Source of the DNA: DATAAP01 sp041690495
Lineage (GTDB): Bacteria; Pseudomonadota; Alphaproteobacteria; CACIAM-22H2
Length of the DNA stretch: 64,000 nucleotides
NCBI GenBank assembly: GCA_041690495.1
Contig: JAWLHE010000003.1
Span: 186,001-250,000, forward strand
Direction: 5' to 3'
A program made the position numbers and the translations under genes. The notes under the pieces are model-generated. The model was not told where the DNA came from. It ran no database searches and worked only from the letters and a program-made list of their open reading frames with translations. Position 1 is the stretch's first letter. Every line of letters starts with the position of its first letter. This document shows positions 50,445 through 59,097 of this stretch, one piece after another.

Positions 50445-50998
50445 CCAGGATGCCCACGCTGGCGGACCGGCTGCCCGGCGATCCCTCCGGGGAGGAGATG
50501 GTCGCGCGAATCCTTCGCGTCGATCATGCCGGCGAGTACGGCGCGGTGCGGATCTACGAAGGCCAGCTGGCGATACTCGGCGGCAAACCGGTCGGCGACG
50601 TGATCCGCCGGATGGCCGAGCAAGAGCAGCGCCATCTTGCAGCCTTCAACCGCCTGCTGCCGGAGCGGCAGGTTCGTCCGACGGCGCTGTCGCCGGTGTG
50701 GCATGTCGCCGGCTTCGCGCTGGGCGCGGCGACCGCCTTGCTCGGCGAGCGTGCGGCCATGGCCTGCACCGTCGCGGTTGAAGAGGTGATAGACGAGCAT
50801 TACGCGGGGCAGTCGGCGCAACTCGGCGCGCACGAGCCGGCGCTCAGAGAGATGATCGAGGAGTTCCGCGGCGACGAGGTCGCGCATCGCGACGAAGGCC
50901 TCGCTCATGGCGCCGAGCAGGCGCCCGGATACGAGATTCTGCGTGCGGCGATCAAGACCGGCTCGCGACTTGCCATCTGGCTTTCGACGCGCTTGTAG
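50441..50998 (+). CDS. coq7: Demethoxyubiquinone hydroxylase
   Basis: A 185-residue di-iron carboxylate protein of the Coq7/CAT5 family that adds the last ring hydroxyl in ubiquinone synthesis. Iron ligands lie in RVDHAGEYGAVRIYEGQ, EQEQRHLAAFN, VAVEEVIDEHY and RGDEVAHRDEGL: the two E-x-x-H pairs and single Glu residues are in place. ATG 50441 overlaps dsbB. It shows that the organism respires with ubiquinone. Confidence 0.94.
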   Translation: MTRMPTLADRLPGDPSGEEMVARILRVDHAGEYGAVRIYEGQLAILGGKPVGDVIRRMAEQEQRHLAAFNRLLPERQVRPTALSPVWHVAGFALGAATALLGERAAMACTVAVEEVIDEHYAGQSAQLGAHEPALREMIEEFRGDEVAHRDEGLAHGAEQAPGYEILRAAIKTGSRLAIWLSTRL

Positions 50999-51134
50999 CC
51001 GTCGCGCAACAGCCGGCGCGGTTTCGAATCGCTCCACCGATTTTTCACAAACTCTTCCGGAACGTGCCGTGCTCTCGCCACGTTGTCTGAGTACACCTTC
51101 TCGCAAGGTGATAAGGACGTGAGGGGAGAGATTG

Positions 51135-51359
51135 ATGACGACGAGGACACCGCGTCCGCCGGGTGACCGGTGGTGGCGCCGCCTTGACGGTGAACCAACC
51201 TTGCAGGAACTGCTCGACGACCCCGTGATCGAGGCGATCATGGCGCGCGACGGTGTCCAGCGGGACGAACTCGTGAAGCTCATCTTCGAGGTCAGGAACA
51301 AACTGCTGAGCCGGCGCGAGCCGGCTCTGGCCGAGGCTGCCGAAGCCTCCGCCGACTGA
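51135..51359 (+). CDS. Small conserved-looking protein of 74 residues
   Basis: A short soluble protein with two helices: PTLQELLDDPVIEAIMARDGVQRDELVKLIFEVRNKLLS. The first part is basic and Trp-rich (GDRWWRRLDG). AGGGGAGAG before ATG 51135 is a good ribosome site. The LLDDP-I-A-MARDGV pattern is reminiscent of small proteins found in Rhizobiales and Rhodospirillales, without known function. Located after coq7 on the same strand, with 136 bases between. Confidence 0.65.
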   Translation: MTTRTPRPPGDRWWRRLDGEPTLQELLDDPVIEAIMARDGVQRDELVKLIFEVRNKLLSRREPALAEAAEASAD

Positions 51360-51536
51360 CCGACGTTTGTCACCCAGCAATTCTATGCACGCACGGCCGC
51401 GCCGCACGGATGCTGCAGCGCACCACGAATCGCATTTCGCCGCGTCGCCGGCGCCAGCGCTCTGAACGGGAATCCGAATCCGGCCGATCGCCCGCGCCAG
51501 TGATTGCGCGTGCAGCCATCCTGCATTGCGCGCGAT

Positions 51537-52049
51537 CTAGCGGCGCCGCTCCGTCCTGCGTCGGCCGACCTTCTTCTTTGTGACCTTTTTCTTCTTCTTG
51601 GTGCCCTTCTTGTGCCCGGAGCCCGCGCCGCTTTTCGGCGGCTCGCCATCGATCAGATCCTCGACCGGTATCTGCTTGTTGCCGACCTTGACCTTCGTGC
51701 CCGCCGGAAAGCACACGCCCCATTTGACCCGTGCGCGGATGCCGGCGACCTGGACGGTGTATTTCGAGGCCGGATCGAACGCCAGGCGATAGGGCTGCAG
51801 GGCGACCCACGGAGCTTTGGGCGTCGTGATCAGGCAATGACAGCCGTCGCAATCCAGCCGCACCGGCTTGTTGAACATCGCGATCGCGTCGTCATATGCC
51901 TGACCGTAGAGCATCGCCAGGGCGGCCAGCTTCACGGGGTCGTTCACGGCGGTGCCGTTCTGCCTGACCGCGGCGAGCCGCGCACCGGTTGTATCGAAAT
52001 TGCACCGAAAGCAGACGTTCGGCGCGCACATTCCTGCGACGATAGGCAT
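51537..52049 (-). CDS. Cys-rich protein ending in a truncated Hint (intein-like) motif
   Basis: A 170-residue protein with no signal peptide. The first 110 residues hold six Cys (MCAPNVCFRCNF; DCDGCHC) and are not recognised. Residues 112-131 read VCFPAGTKVKVGNKQIPVED, a close match to the first block of Hint/intein domains (C-F-x-x-G-T-x-V followed by I-x-x-x-D), with Cys113 in the place of the splicing nucleophile. After DLIDG the domain stops; a Lys/Arg tail (147-170, KKKKK, RRRTERRR) ends the protein. The terminal HN block of Hint is absent. GGGGGA sets ATG 52049. It may be a decayed or reduced polymorphic-toxin piece. I found no immunity partner. Confidence 0.7.
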   Translation of the reverse strand: MPIVAGMCAPNVCFRCNFDTTGARLAAVRQNGTAVNDPVKLAALAMLYGQAYDDAIAMFNKPVRLDCDGCHCLITTPKAPWVALQPYRLAFDPASKYTVQVAGIRARVKWGVCFPAGTKVKVGNKQIPVEDLIDGEPPKSGAGSGHKKGTKKKKKVTKKKVGRRRTERRR

Positions 52050-52266
52050 GGCTGTCCCCCCTGGGCCCGGCATGCTCGTCGACGGCCGGACCGAATGCGG
52101 CATTTACCGCCATTTTAAAAATCATAGCACAGGTGCGACCGCGGCGCACCGCACGCCCCGACCGAAATCGCATGTCCGGTAGCCACTCGCGGGGGTCGGC
52201 GCCGAGAGGCGCCTCGATCCCGTGGCTCGGGGCCCTGCTGCCCGGCGTTGAGGAGACGCGGAAGCT

Positions 52267-54153
52267 CTACGCCGCGTCGGCCTGTTCCAGCGCCTCCGCC
52301 GCCTCCATCCATCGTGCTTCCGCCGCGGCCAGCTTCTCCTCGATCTCGGCGCGCGTCTTCATGAGCTGCGTCACCGTCCTGTCCTTGTGCGGCCCCTCGT
52401 AGCTGCCGGGGTCGAACAGGGCGCGGTCGATGTCGGTGCGCTGCTCCGACAGGCGGGTCATCTCGGCCTCGGCCTGCTTTACGGCGTTGCGCAGGGCCTG
52501 GGTGCGGGCGCGGGCCTCGGCGGCATTGCGGCGTTCGTCCTTGCGGCTGGCGCGCCGGCCCCCCTTTCCCGCCGCATCCGGGTGTTCGGCGTTGCGGCCG
52601 AGCACGAGATCCCGATAGTCGTCGAGGCTGCCGGCGAATTCCTTCGCGGTCCCGTCGGCGACGAGGACGAGGCGATCGGCGGTCAGCTCGAGCAGATGGC
52701 GGTCATGGCTGACCACGACCACGGCACCTTCGTACTCGTTCAGCGCCTGGACCAGCGCTTCGCGCGCATCGACGTCGAGATGGTTGGTCGGCTCGTCGAG
52801 GATCATCATGTGCGGCGCGTTGCGGGTGATCAGCGCGAGCGCCAGCCGCGCCCGCTCGCCGCCCGAGAGATGGCGCACCTTGAGCTCGGCCTTCTCGCCC
52901 GAGAAGCCGAATCGCCCGAGCTGCGCACGGACGTGGCTCGGCTTCGCGTCGGGCATCTGCCGGGTCATGTGCTGGAGCGGCGTCTCGTCGATCTCCAGCT
53001 CCTCGACCTGATGTTGCGCGAAATAGCCGACGCGCATCTTGCCGCTGGCGATCATCTCGCCCGCCATCGGCTCGAGATGCCGTGACAGCAGGCGCGCGAG
53101 CGTCGTCTTGCCGTTGCCGTTGCGCCCGAGCAGCGCCATGCGCTCGTCCGGGTCGACGCGCAGATTGAGCCGCGACAGCACTGGCCGGTCCGGCACGTAG
53201 CCGACCGCGGCATCGTCGAGCGTAATCATCGGCGGCTTGAGCGCGTCCGGGCTCGGGAACTCGAAGACCAGGCTCGGGTCCTCGGCGCTCTCGGCGACCG
53301 GCTCCATCCGCGCCAGCGCCTTGAGCCGGCTCTGCGCCTGGCGCGCGGTGTGGGCCTTGTAGCGCCAGCGGTCGACATAGGCCTGCAGCTTCTGCCGGCG
53401 CGCCTCCTGCCTGGCGCGCTGCGCCTCGACCTGGGCCTGGCGCTCGCGGCGCTGGCGCTCGAACTCGTCATAGCCGCCGGCATAGAGCGTCAGCCTGCCG
53501 CCCTGCAGATGCAGGATATGGTCGACGACGTTGTTGAGCAGGTCGCGCTCGTGACTCACGACGACCAACGTGCCGCGATAGGTCTTCAGGAAGGACTCGA
53601 GCCACAGCACCGCTTCGAGGTCGAGATGGTTCGACGGCTCGTCGAGCAGCAGCAAGTCCGGATTCGAGAACAGCAATCCCGCCAGTGCGACGCGCATGCG
53701 CCAGCCGCCGGAGAAAGAATCGAGCGGCCGATGCTGCGCCGCCTCATCGAAGCCGAGGCCCGCCAGAATCCGGGCCGCGCGCGCCGGCGCCGCGTGCGCG
53801 TCGATCTGGTTCAGCCGCTCATGGACCTCGCCGACATGATGGGCGTCGTGCGAACGCTCCAGCTCTGCGAGCAGCCGGGCGCGTTCCGTGTCGGCGGCCA
53901 GCACGGTGTCGAACGGCGTCGCCGAGCCGGCGGGTGCCTCCTGCGCGACGTAGCCGATGCGCGTCCCCTTCGACGTCTCGACCGAGCCGTCGTCGGCTTC
54001 GCCGATGCCTGCGACCACCTTCAGCAGGGTCGACTTGCCGGTGCCGTTTCGGCCCACCAGCCCGACGCGGCTGCCGGTCGGAATCGAGGCCGAGGCGCGG
54101 TCGAGGATGAGGTTGCCGCCGAGCCGGACGGTGATGTTGTTGAGGGTCAGCAT
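52267..54153 (-). CDS. ABC-F family ATPase (Uup/YheS type)
   Basis: A 628-residue soluble protein with two ABC domains. Walker A: GRNGTGKST and GRNGNGKTT; signatures FSGGWRMRVALA and LSGGERARLALA; Walker B LLLLDEPSNHLD and MILDEPTNHLD. The linker (about 240-310, RRERQAQVEAQRARQEARRQKL) is the P-site tRNA interaction motif of ABC-F factors. The C-terminal coiled coil (about 545-628) is rich in Ala, Glu and Arg. ABC-F proteins resolve stalled ribosomes or relieve antibiotic arrest. ATG 54153 is used; no membrane partner is expected. Confidence 0.95.
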   Translation of the reverse strand: MLTLNNITVRLGGNLILDRASASIPTGSRVGLVGRNGTGKSTLLKVVAGIGEADDGSVETSKGTRIGYVAQEAPAGSATPFDTVLAADTERARLLAELERSHDAHHVGEVHERLNQIDAHAAPARAARILAGLGFDEAAQHRPLDSFSGGWRMRVALAGLLFSNPDLLLLDEPSNHLDLEAVLWLESFLKTYRGTLVVVSHERDLLNNVVDHILHLQGGRLTLYAGGYDEFERQRRERQAQVEAQRARQEARRQKLQAYVDRWRYKAHTARQAQSRLKALARMEPVAESAEDPSLVFEFPSPDALKPPMITLDDAAVGYVPDRPVLSRLNLRVDPDERMALLGRNGNGKTTLARLLSRHLEPMAGEMIASGKMRVGYFAQHQVEELEIDETPLQHMTRQMPDAKPSHVRAQLGRFGFSGEKAELKVRHLSGGERARLALALITRNAPHMMILDEPTNHLDVDAREALVQALNEYEGAVVVVSHDRHLLELTADRLVLVADGTAKEFAGSLDDYRDLVLGRNAEHPDAAGKGGRRASRKDERRNAAEARARTQALRNAVKQAEAEMTRLSEQRTDIDRALFDPGSYEGPHKDRTVTQLMKTRAEIEEKLAAAEARWMEAAEALEQADAA

Positions 54154-54232
54154 CGCGGGCCGCGTGATAGCACACCGCCCGTGGCGATACATCCCTCTCC
54201 GGGATGGAACCCAGCCAATTCAAGATACTGTT

Positions 54233-54329
54233 GTCCCCGGACTCGATCCGGGGACCCAGCAACCATCCAACAGCGAGAGACGGCGCCTGTGGAAATTGCG
54301 GAATGGACCCTCGGATCAAGTCCGAGGGT
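54233..54329. repeat. Two-hairpin palindromic intergenic repeat
   Basis: GTCCCCGG (54233-54240) pairs with CCGGGGAC (54248-54255) around ACTCGAT; ACCCTCGGA (54307-54315) pairs with TCCGAGGGT (54321-54329) around TCAAG. Same design as the element at 26473: two GC-rich hairpins with a TCGAT or TCAAG loop. It lies between the ABC-F start and the convergent end of the HNH gene. Confidence 0.75.
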
Positions 54330-54388
54330 GACAATCGCTGAAACTGGGGTTGAAGCGCAAAGGTGCGAACATTGCGAACGCAAGCGCG

Positions 54389-55000
54389 TCAGACCGGGTC
54401 CAGCTCCGTGTCCCAGTACAGGAAGTCGCGCCAGCTCTCGTGCAGGAAGTTGGGCGGAAAGGCGCGCCCGTTCTCCTGCAATTCGAGCGAGCTCGGCTCG
54501 ACCGGCGGCTTGCGCGGATACATCTTCGCCTCGCGCGGCAGGCGGTTGCCCTTGGCGAGGTTGCACGCGCCGCACGCGGTGACGACGTTCCGCCAGATGG
54601 TACGACCCCCGCGCGAGCGGGGGACGATATGGTCGAAGGTCAGGTCATGCGCCGGAAACGACCGGCCGCAGTATTGACACGAGAAGCAGTCGCGCAGGAA
54701 CACGTTGAACCGCGTGAACGCCGGGCGGCGCGAGGTCGGCACGTATTCCTTGAGCGAGATGACGCTGGGCAGCCGCATCTCGAGGTTGGGCGAGCGGACG
54801 ACGCGATCGTATTCGGAGACGATGTTGACCCGGTTGAGGAACACGGCCTTGACCGCGTCCTGCCACGACCAGATCGACAAAGGGAAGTAACTGAGCGGCC
54901 TGAAGTCGGCGTTCAGCACCAGAGCGGGGCAGCTTTCCAAGGACCAGGACAATCCCGAACCCTCTTGTTCCGTGGACCCCAACCGCGCCGGCGCTCGCAT
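54389..55000 (-). CDS. HNH endonuclease family protein
   Basis: A 203-residue protein with a complete HNH zinc domain: CQYCGR, TFDHIVPRSRGG, NVVTACGACNLAKGNR (residues 107-153). The N-terminal region ALVLNADFRPLSYFPLSIWSWQDAVKAVFLNRVNIVSEY is the recognised companion domain of this widely conserved family. Role unproven, probably DNA processing. The gene lies near gluQ in other alphaproteobacteria too. Start at ATG 55000; the piece before GSGLSWSLE is not conserved. It is not part of a restriction or phage module here. Confidence 0.9.
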   Translation of the reverse strand: MRAPARLGSTEQEGSGLSWSLESCPALVLNADFRPLSYFPLSIWSWQDAVKAVFLNRVNIVSEYDRVVRSPNLEMRLPSVISLKEYVPTSRRPAFTRFNVFLRDCFSCQYCGRSFPAHDLTFDHIVPRSRGGRTIWRNVVTACGACNLAKGNRLPREAKMYPRKPPVEPSSLELQENGRAFPPNFLHESWRDFLYWDTELDPV

Positions 55001-55134
55001 ATGCGACTGCCGCCGCTGCGCCGTCCCGCCGTCTTCGTTGGTTTTTCCGCGGACCGCCGCTCAGCCTTGATACTGGATCGAATTCCAAAATACAACCGGC
55101 CGAATATTCCGGATTTGTGAAGCGTGGCAGGGCC

Positions 55135-55794
55135 CTACCGCAGGTGCGCGGCAATGAACTCGCCGCCGCGGACCAGGCCCTGCTCGTCGATCGAATGCGG
55201 CAATCCCGGGCGGGCCAGGGTTTCGACCTTCAGGCCCGCAGCCTTGAGGCCGGCCGCCGCGGCCGCCATCGCCTGGAACGGCACGATCGGGTCGGCATCG
55301 CCATGCACCAGGAGAATCGGCGGCCGGCTCTTTCCCTCGGTCACGAGGCTCTCCGCACCGACCAGCGCGCCCGAATAGCCGACGACCGCGGCCGGCGCAT
55401 GGGCGCGGCGCGGCGCGACATAGAGCGACATCATGGTGCCTTGCGAGAACCCGACGAGCGCCAGCCGGTCCTCGGACAGCGCGTGCCTGGCGAGTTCCGC
55501 GTCGATGAAGGTGTCGAGGATCGGTGCCGCGGCCTTGACGCCGGCGAGGATCATATTCGGCGAGCGGTCCTGCAGGCTGAACCACTGCCGCCCGTAGGGC
55601 GCCATGTCGCACGGAAATGGCGCATGCGGCGAGACGAACGCGGCATGCGGCAGCAGCTTCGCCCAATAGGGCGCGAGCGAGATCAGGTCGTTGCCGTCCG
55701 CACCCAGACCATGGAGCAGTACGACAAGCGACTGCGGGTTGCCGCCGGCGGCGGGACCGAAGCGCGGACCATCGAGAGCGAACATGTCGGACAT
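55135..55794 (-). CDS. Phospholipase/carboxylesterase family hydrolase
   Basis: A 219-residue alpha/beta hydrolase of the acyl-protein thioesterase-like group. VVLLHGLGADGNDLISLAPYWA is the oxyanion-hole strand, GFSQGTMM holds the nucleophile Ser, LLVHGDADPIVP the Asp and GLPHSID the His. WFSLQDRS is the family lid region. Substrates are lysophospholipids or short esters. The gene is divergent from gluQ, 67 bases apart. Confidence 0.92.
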   Translation of the reverse strand: MSDMFALDGPRFGPAAGGNPQSLVVLLHGLGADGNDLISLAPYWAKLLPHAAFVSPHAPFPCDMAPYGRQWFSLQDRSPNMILAGVKAAAPILDTFIDAELARHALSEDRLALVGFSQGTMMSLYVAPRRAHAPAAVVGYSGALVGAESLVTEGKSRPPILLVHGDADPIVPFQAMAAAAAGLKAAGLKVETLARPGLPHSIDEQGLVRGGEFIAAHLR

Positions 55795-55861
55795 GAGGGT
55801 GACCTTGAGGTTGCGCCGGAGCGCCCGTTCCTAGCCTATTCCGCATGCTAGTGTCATCCGC

Positions 55862-56704
55862 ATGTCTGCGTCCGTGACCACGCGTTTCGCCCCCTCCCCC
55901 ACCGGCCGGCTGCATCTCGGCCATGCCTATGCGGCGCTGTTCGCCGCACGCGCCGCGCATGAGGCCGGCGGGCGCTTCCTGCTGCGCATCGAGGACATCG
56001 ATGCGACGCGCTGCCGGCCCGAGTTCGAACAGGCGATCTACGAGGACCTCGCCTGGCTCGGACTCGAATGGCCGACGCCGGTGCGCCGCCAGTCGGAGCA
56101 CATGGCCGACTACGCGGCCGCGCTGGACCGGCTCAAGGCGCGCGGACTGATCTATCCCTGCTTCTGCACGCGCGCGGAGATCAGGGCCGAAATCGCACGC
56201 GCGGGCGCCGCCCCGCACGGCAGCGCGGGGCGGCTCTATCCCGGTACCTGCCGCCGGATCGAACCCGAGCAGCGCGCGGCACGCCTTGCACAAGGCACGC
56301 CATATGCGTTGCGTCTCGATGTCGCGAAGGCGATCGCCGAAACAGGCCCGCTCTCGTGGCACGATCGCGAGCGCGGCACTGTCGCGGCCGATCCGCTGCT
56401 GCAGGGCGACGTCGTGCTGGCGCGCAAGGAGACGCCGACGAGCTATCATCTGTCCGTCACGCTCGACGATCACCTCCAGGGCGTGACGCTGGTGACGCGC
56501 GGCACCGATCTGTTCGAGGCAACGCACATCCACCGCCTGCTGCAGGCGCTGCTCGGACTCAAGACCCCTGACTACCATCATCACCGGCTGGTGGAGGGTC
56601 CGGGCGGCCAGCGCCTCGCCAAGCGCGCCGGCGCGCCCACCCTCGAAAGTCTGCGCGGGGCCGGCCGCTCCCCAGCCGAGGTCCGGGCCATGGTCGGGTT
56701 CTGA
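55862..56704 (+). CDS. gluQ: Glutamyl-Q tRNA(Asp) synthetase
   Basis: A 280-residue paralogue of the catalytic half of glutamyl-tRNA synthetase; it glutamylates queuosine in tRNA-Asp. FAPSPTGRLHLGHAYAAL carries the HIGH motif (HLGH), RLAKRAGAPTLESL the KMSKS equivalent, and the zinc ligands are in YPCFCTRAE with YPGTCR. The anticodon-binding domain is absent, as expected. The final 10 residues include a Pro-Ala-Glu patch. It shows that queuosine is made or salvaged. Confidence 0.95.
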   Translation: MSASVTTRFAPSPTGRLHLGHAYAALFAARAAHEAGGRFLLRIEDIDATRCRPEFEQAIYEDLAWLGLEWPTPVRRQSEHMADYAAALDRLKARGLIYPCFCTRAEIRAEIARAGAAPHGSAGRLYPGTCRRIEPEQRAARLAQGTPYALRLDVAKAIAETGPLSWHDRERGTVAADPLLQGDVVLARKETPTSYHLSVTLDDHLQGVTLVTRGTDLFEATHIHRLLQALLGLKTPDYHHHRLVEGPGGQRLAKRAGAPTLESLRGAGRSPAEVRAMVGF

Positions 56705-56829
56705 ACGGCCAAATCCTTAAAATCCGAGGAAAATTGCAGATATCGGCGGGTCCGGCGCTTTAATTGTTCAGCCATCACCGGCTCGGTAAGATGCACAACT
56801 GAAAATTGTCAGCGGCTTTGGGGGAAGCC

Positions 56830-57933
56830 ATGCAGGCCACAGTTCTGGCAGAGCCGGATCCGCAGCCGGCCGGAGGGAACCGTACGACCTCCGGCGCGCA
56901 CGCGCTGCGCTATACCGGCCCGACCGGCACCCTGTTCGCGATCTTCTTCAAGAACCTGGCCCTGACGATCATCACGCTCGGCATCTACCGCTTCTGGGCG
57001 AAGACGCGCGAGCGCCGCTTCCTGTGGAGCGGCACGTCGATCGACGGCGAGCCGTTCGAATACACCGGCACCGGCAAGGAGCTCTTCTTCGGCTTCCTCA
57101 AGGCGATGCTGATCCTGGTGCCGCTCTTCGTTGCGATCGAGCTGCTCGCCCTGCTCCTTCCGGGGGACGTCGCGGCCCATGGCGTCAGCGCAATTCAGGG
57201 CCTGCTCGTCCTTATTCTCGTTTTCGTCGGCACATTTGCAGCACGGCGCTACCGGATGAGCCGCACGACCTGGCGCGGCATCCGCATGCAGCAGGATGGC
57301 TCGCCATGGCGCTACGCGGCGATCGCGCTGAAAGGCCTCTTTCTTTCGATCGTCACTTTGGGGCTGTACGTCCCGTTCATGCAAACGTCGCTGACGCGGT
57401 TCGAGACGGAGAATCTCAGGTTCGGCTCGAAGCCCTTCCTGTTCACCGGCTCCGCCTGGGCGATCTGGAAGCAATACTTCGTGCTGTGGATTTCGGTCGT
57501 CGTTCTCGTCGTCGGGCTCATTGCGGTCATGGCCGGTCTCCAGGAATCGTTCGAGCTGTCCGACATGCCCGCGTTTTCCGCAGGCCTGTCGCTGATTCCG
57601 CTCATAGTCCTGATCGCGATCATCGCAATGAGCTTCCATTACCAGGCGCGCTTTGCCCGCTTCCGCGCGGGGAGCACGCGCCTCGGCGAGATCGGCTTCT
57701 CGGCACCGGAACTGAATGGCTGGAAGCTGTTCGGGCTGATGGCCGGCAATTACGTCCTCAAGCTGCTCAGCCTGGGCTTGCTGACACCGCTCGCCATGCA
57801 ACGCACGATGCGGTTCTGGACGCGGCATACGCAGCTGGAAGGCCAGATCGATCCGGCGCGGATCGCGCAGGCGGAACGCGGGCCCGGGACAGGCGAAGGC
57901 CTCGCCGGATTCTTCGATATCGACATGGGGTGA
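56830..57933 (+). CDS. YjgN family (DUF898) membrane protein
   Basis: A 367-residue membrane protein with the duplicated DUF898 pattern: LFAIFFKNLALTIITLGIYRFWAKTRERRFLWSGTSIDGEPFEYTG, and later ALKGLFLSIVTLGLYVPFMQTSLTRFETENLRFGSKPFLFTG; a third half-repeat closes with YVLKLLSLGLLTPLAMQRTMRFW. Six or so hydrophobic segments. The family is common in proteobacteria and unknown in function. Start ATG 56830 follows GGGGGAAG; an upstream TTG is discounted. It is followed 7 bases later by an M48 protease gene in one operon, an arrangement repeated in relatives. Confidence 0.9.
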   Translation: MQATVLAEPDPQPAGGNRTTSGAHALRYTGPTGTLFAIFFKNLALTIITLGIYRFWAKTRERRFLWSGTSIDGEPFEYTGTGKELFFGFLKAMLILVPLFVAIELLALLLPGDVAAHGVSAIQGLLVLILVFVGTFAARRYRMSRTTWRGIRMQQDGSPWRYAAIALKGLFLSIVTLGLYVPFMQTSLTRFETENLRFGSKPFLFTGSAWAIWKQYFVLWISVVVLVVGLIAVMAGLQESFELSDMPAFSAGLSLIPLIVLIAIIAMSFHYQARFARFRAGSTRLGEIGFSAPELNGWKLFGLMAGNYVLKLLSLGLLTPLAMQRTMRFWTRHTQLEGQIDPARIAQAERGPGTGEGLAGFFDIDMG

Positions 57934-57940
57934 TCCGGTC

Positions 57941-59026
57941 GTGAACGTCCCGGCCATCTACAACGACGGCAGGACGCCCGCCCGCCACGACGTCACCGTC
58001 GCGTTGAGCGCGCAGGGCATCGTCATCAGCGGGTATTCGATCGAGCCGATCACCTGGACGTTCGACGACATCCAGGTGATCGGTTCCGAGCAGCGCTCCG
58101 CCCTCCGGCTGACACGCCGCGCCGACGACGAGCCGCGCCTGACCGTGTTCGATACGGCCTTTCGCGACATGTTGTTCCAGCGGCGGCCGGAGCTGAACCC
58201 GGGGCACGGCCGCAGCCGCCGCACGCTCGCGCTTGTCGCGGGCTCGCTCGCCGGCATCGGGGCGCTCGTCGCGGTGCTGTGGTTCGGACTGCCGCTGCTG
58301 GCGAAACCGGTCGCGGCGCTCGTTCCGGATTCGATGGAGCAGCGCATCGGCGAGAAGGTCGCCGGCTTCGTCATCGGCGACGCGAGGATCTGCGACGCCG
58401 CCGCCGGCGCGCGCGCGCTGGAGCGGCTGACCGACCGGATCTGGTCGGGGCTCGACCGCCCCGTCTCGTTCGACGTGCGTGTCGTCGAGAACCCGATGAT
58501 CAACGCCATGGCGACTCCCGGCGGTCACGTCATCGTCTTTTCCGGCCTGCTCCAGAATGCGGAGGGACCGGAGGAGCTGGCGGGCGTGCTCGCGCACGAG
58601 ATCGGCCATGTCGCGCACCGGCATGGCATGCAGGCGCTGGTGCGGCACTTCGCGCTGTCCTTCGTCATCACCGCGTTCACCGGCAACGACTGGGGCGTCG
58701 GCAGCGCGGCACAGCTTCTCATCCAGTTCGCCCATTCGCGCGAGGCCGAGTCGGAAGCGGACATGACCGCGCTCGAGATCCTTGACCGTGCCGGCATTCC
58801 GCCCGCCGGACTCGCCGCCTTCTTCGCGCGGCTGGAGAAGGACGAAGGCGACGCCGGCGCTTTCCTGCGCTACATGAGCACGCATCCGCCGACCGCCGAG
58901 CGGATCGCGGCGCTCCAGGCAAATTCGCCGCGCCCGGCGCCGGCCGCCCGCAATGCCCGCGCGCCCGAGCCGGCGCTCTCTGCCGGCGACTGGACCTCGC
59001 TCAAGGCGATCTGCAAGAGCGAGTAA
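57941..59026 (+). CDS. M48 family zinc metallopeptidase
   Basis: A 361-residue membrane-bound protease. An N-terminal soluble region (about 1-85, ITWTFDDIQVIGSE resembling a DUF898-associated domain) is followed by a membrane segment (about residues 95-120). The catalytic HExxH is in GVLAHEIGHVAHRHGMQ, with the third zinc ligand Glu in AHSREAESEADMTALEIL. This is the HtpX/Ste24-like, BepA-like group. The start is GTG 57941, seven bases past the DUF898 gene, so both come from one transcript. The STHPPTAERI block near the end is typical of M48. Substrates could be misfolded envelope proteins; unproven. Confidence 0.9.
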   Translation: MNVPAIYNDGRTPARHDVTVALSAQGIVISGYSIEPITWTFDDIQVIGSEQRSALRLTRRADDEPRLTVFDTAFRDMLFQRRPELNPGHGRSRRTLALVAGSLAGIGALVAVLWFGLPLLAKPVAALVPDSMEQRIGEKVAGFVIGDARICDAAAGARALERLTDRIWSGLDRPVSFDVRVVENPMINAMATPGGHVIVFSGLLQNAEGPEELAGVLAHEIGHVAHRHGMQALVRHFALSFVITAFTGNDWGVGSAAQLLIQFAHSREAESEADMTALEILDRAGIPPAGLAAFFARLEKDEGDAGAFLRYMSTHPPTAERIAALQANSPRPAPAARNARAPEPALSAGDWTSLKAICKSE

Positions 59027-59097
59027 GGGCTTGCCGATCAACCCGGCCTTTCATTTCTGTGTCGTGCGGGCGTAGCCCGATTCCCTTGGTTCAACCG

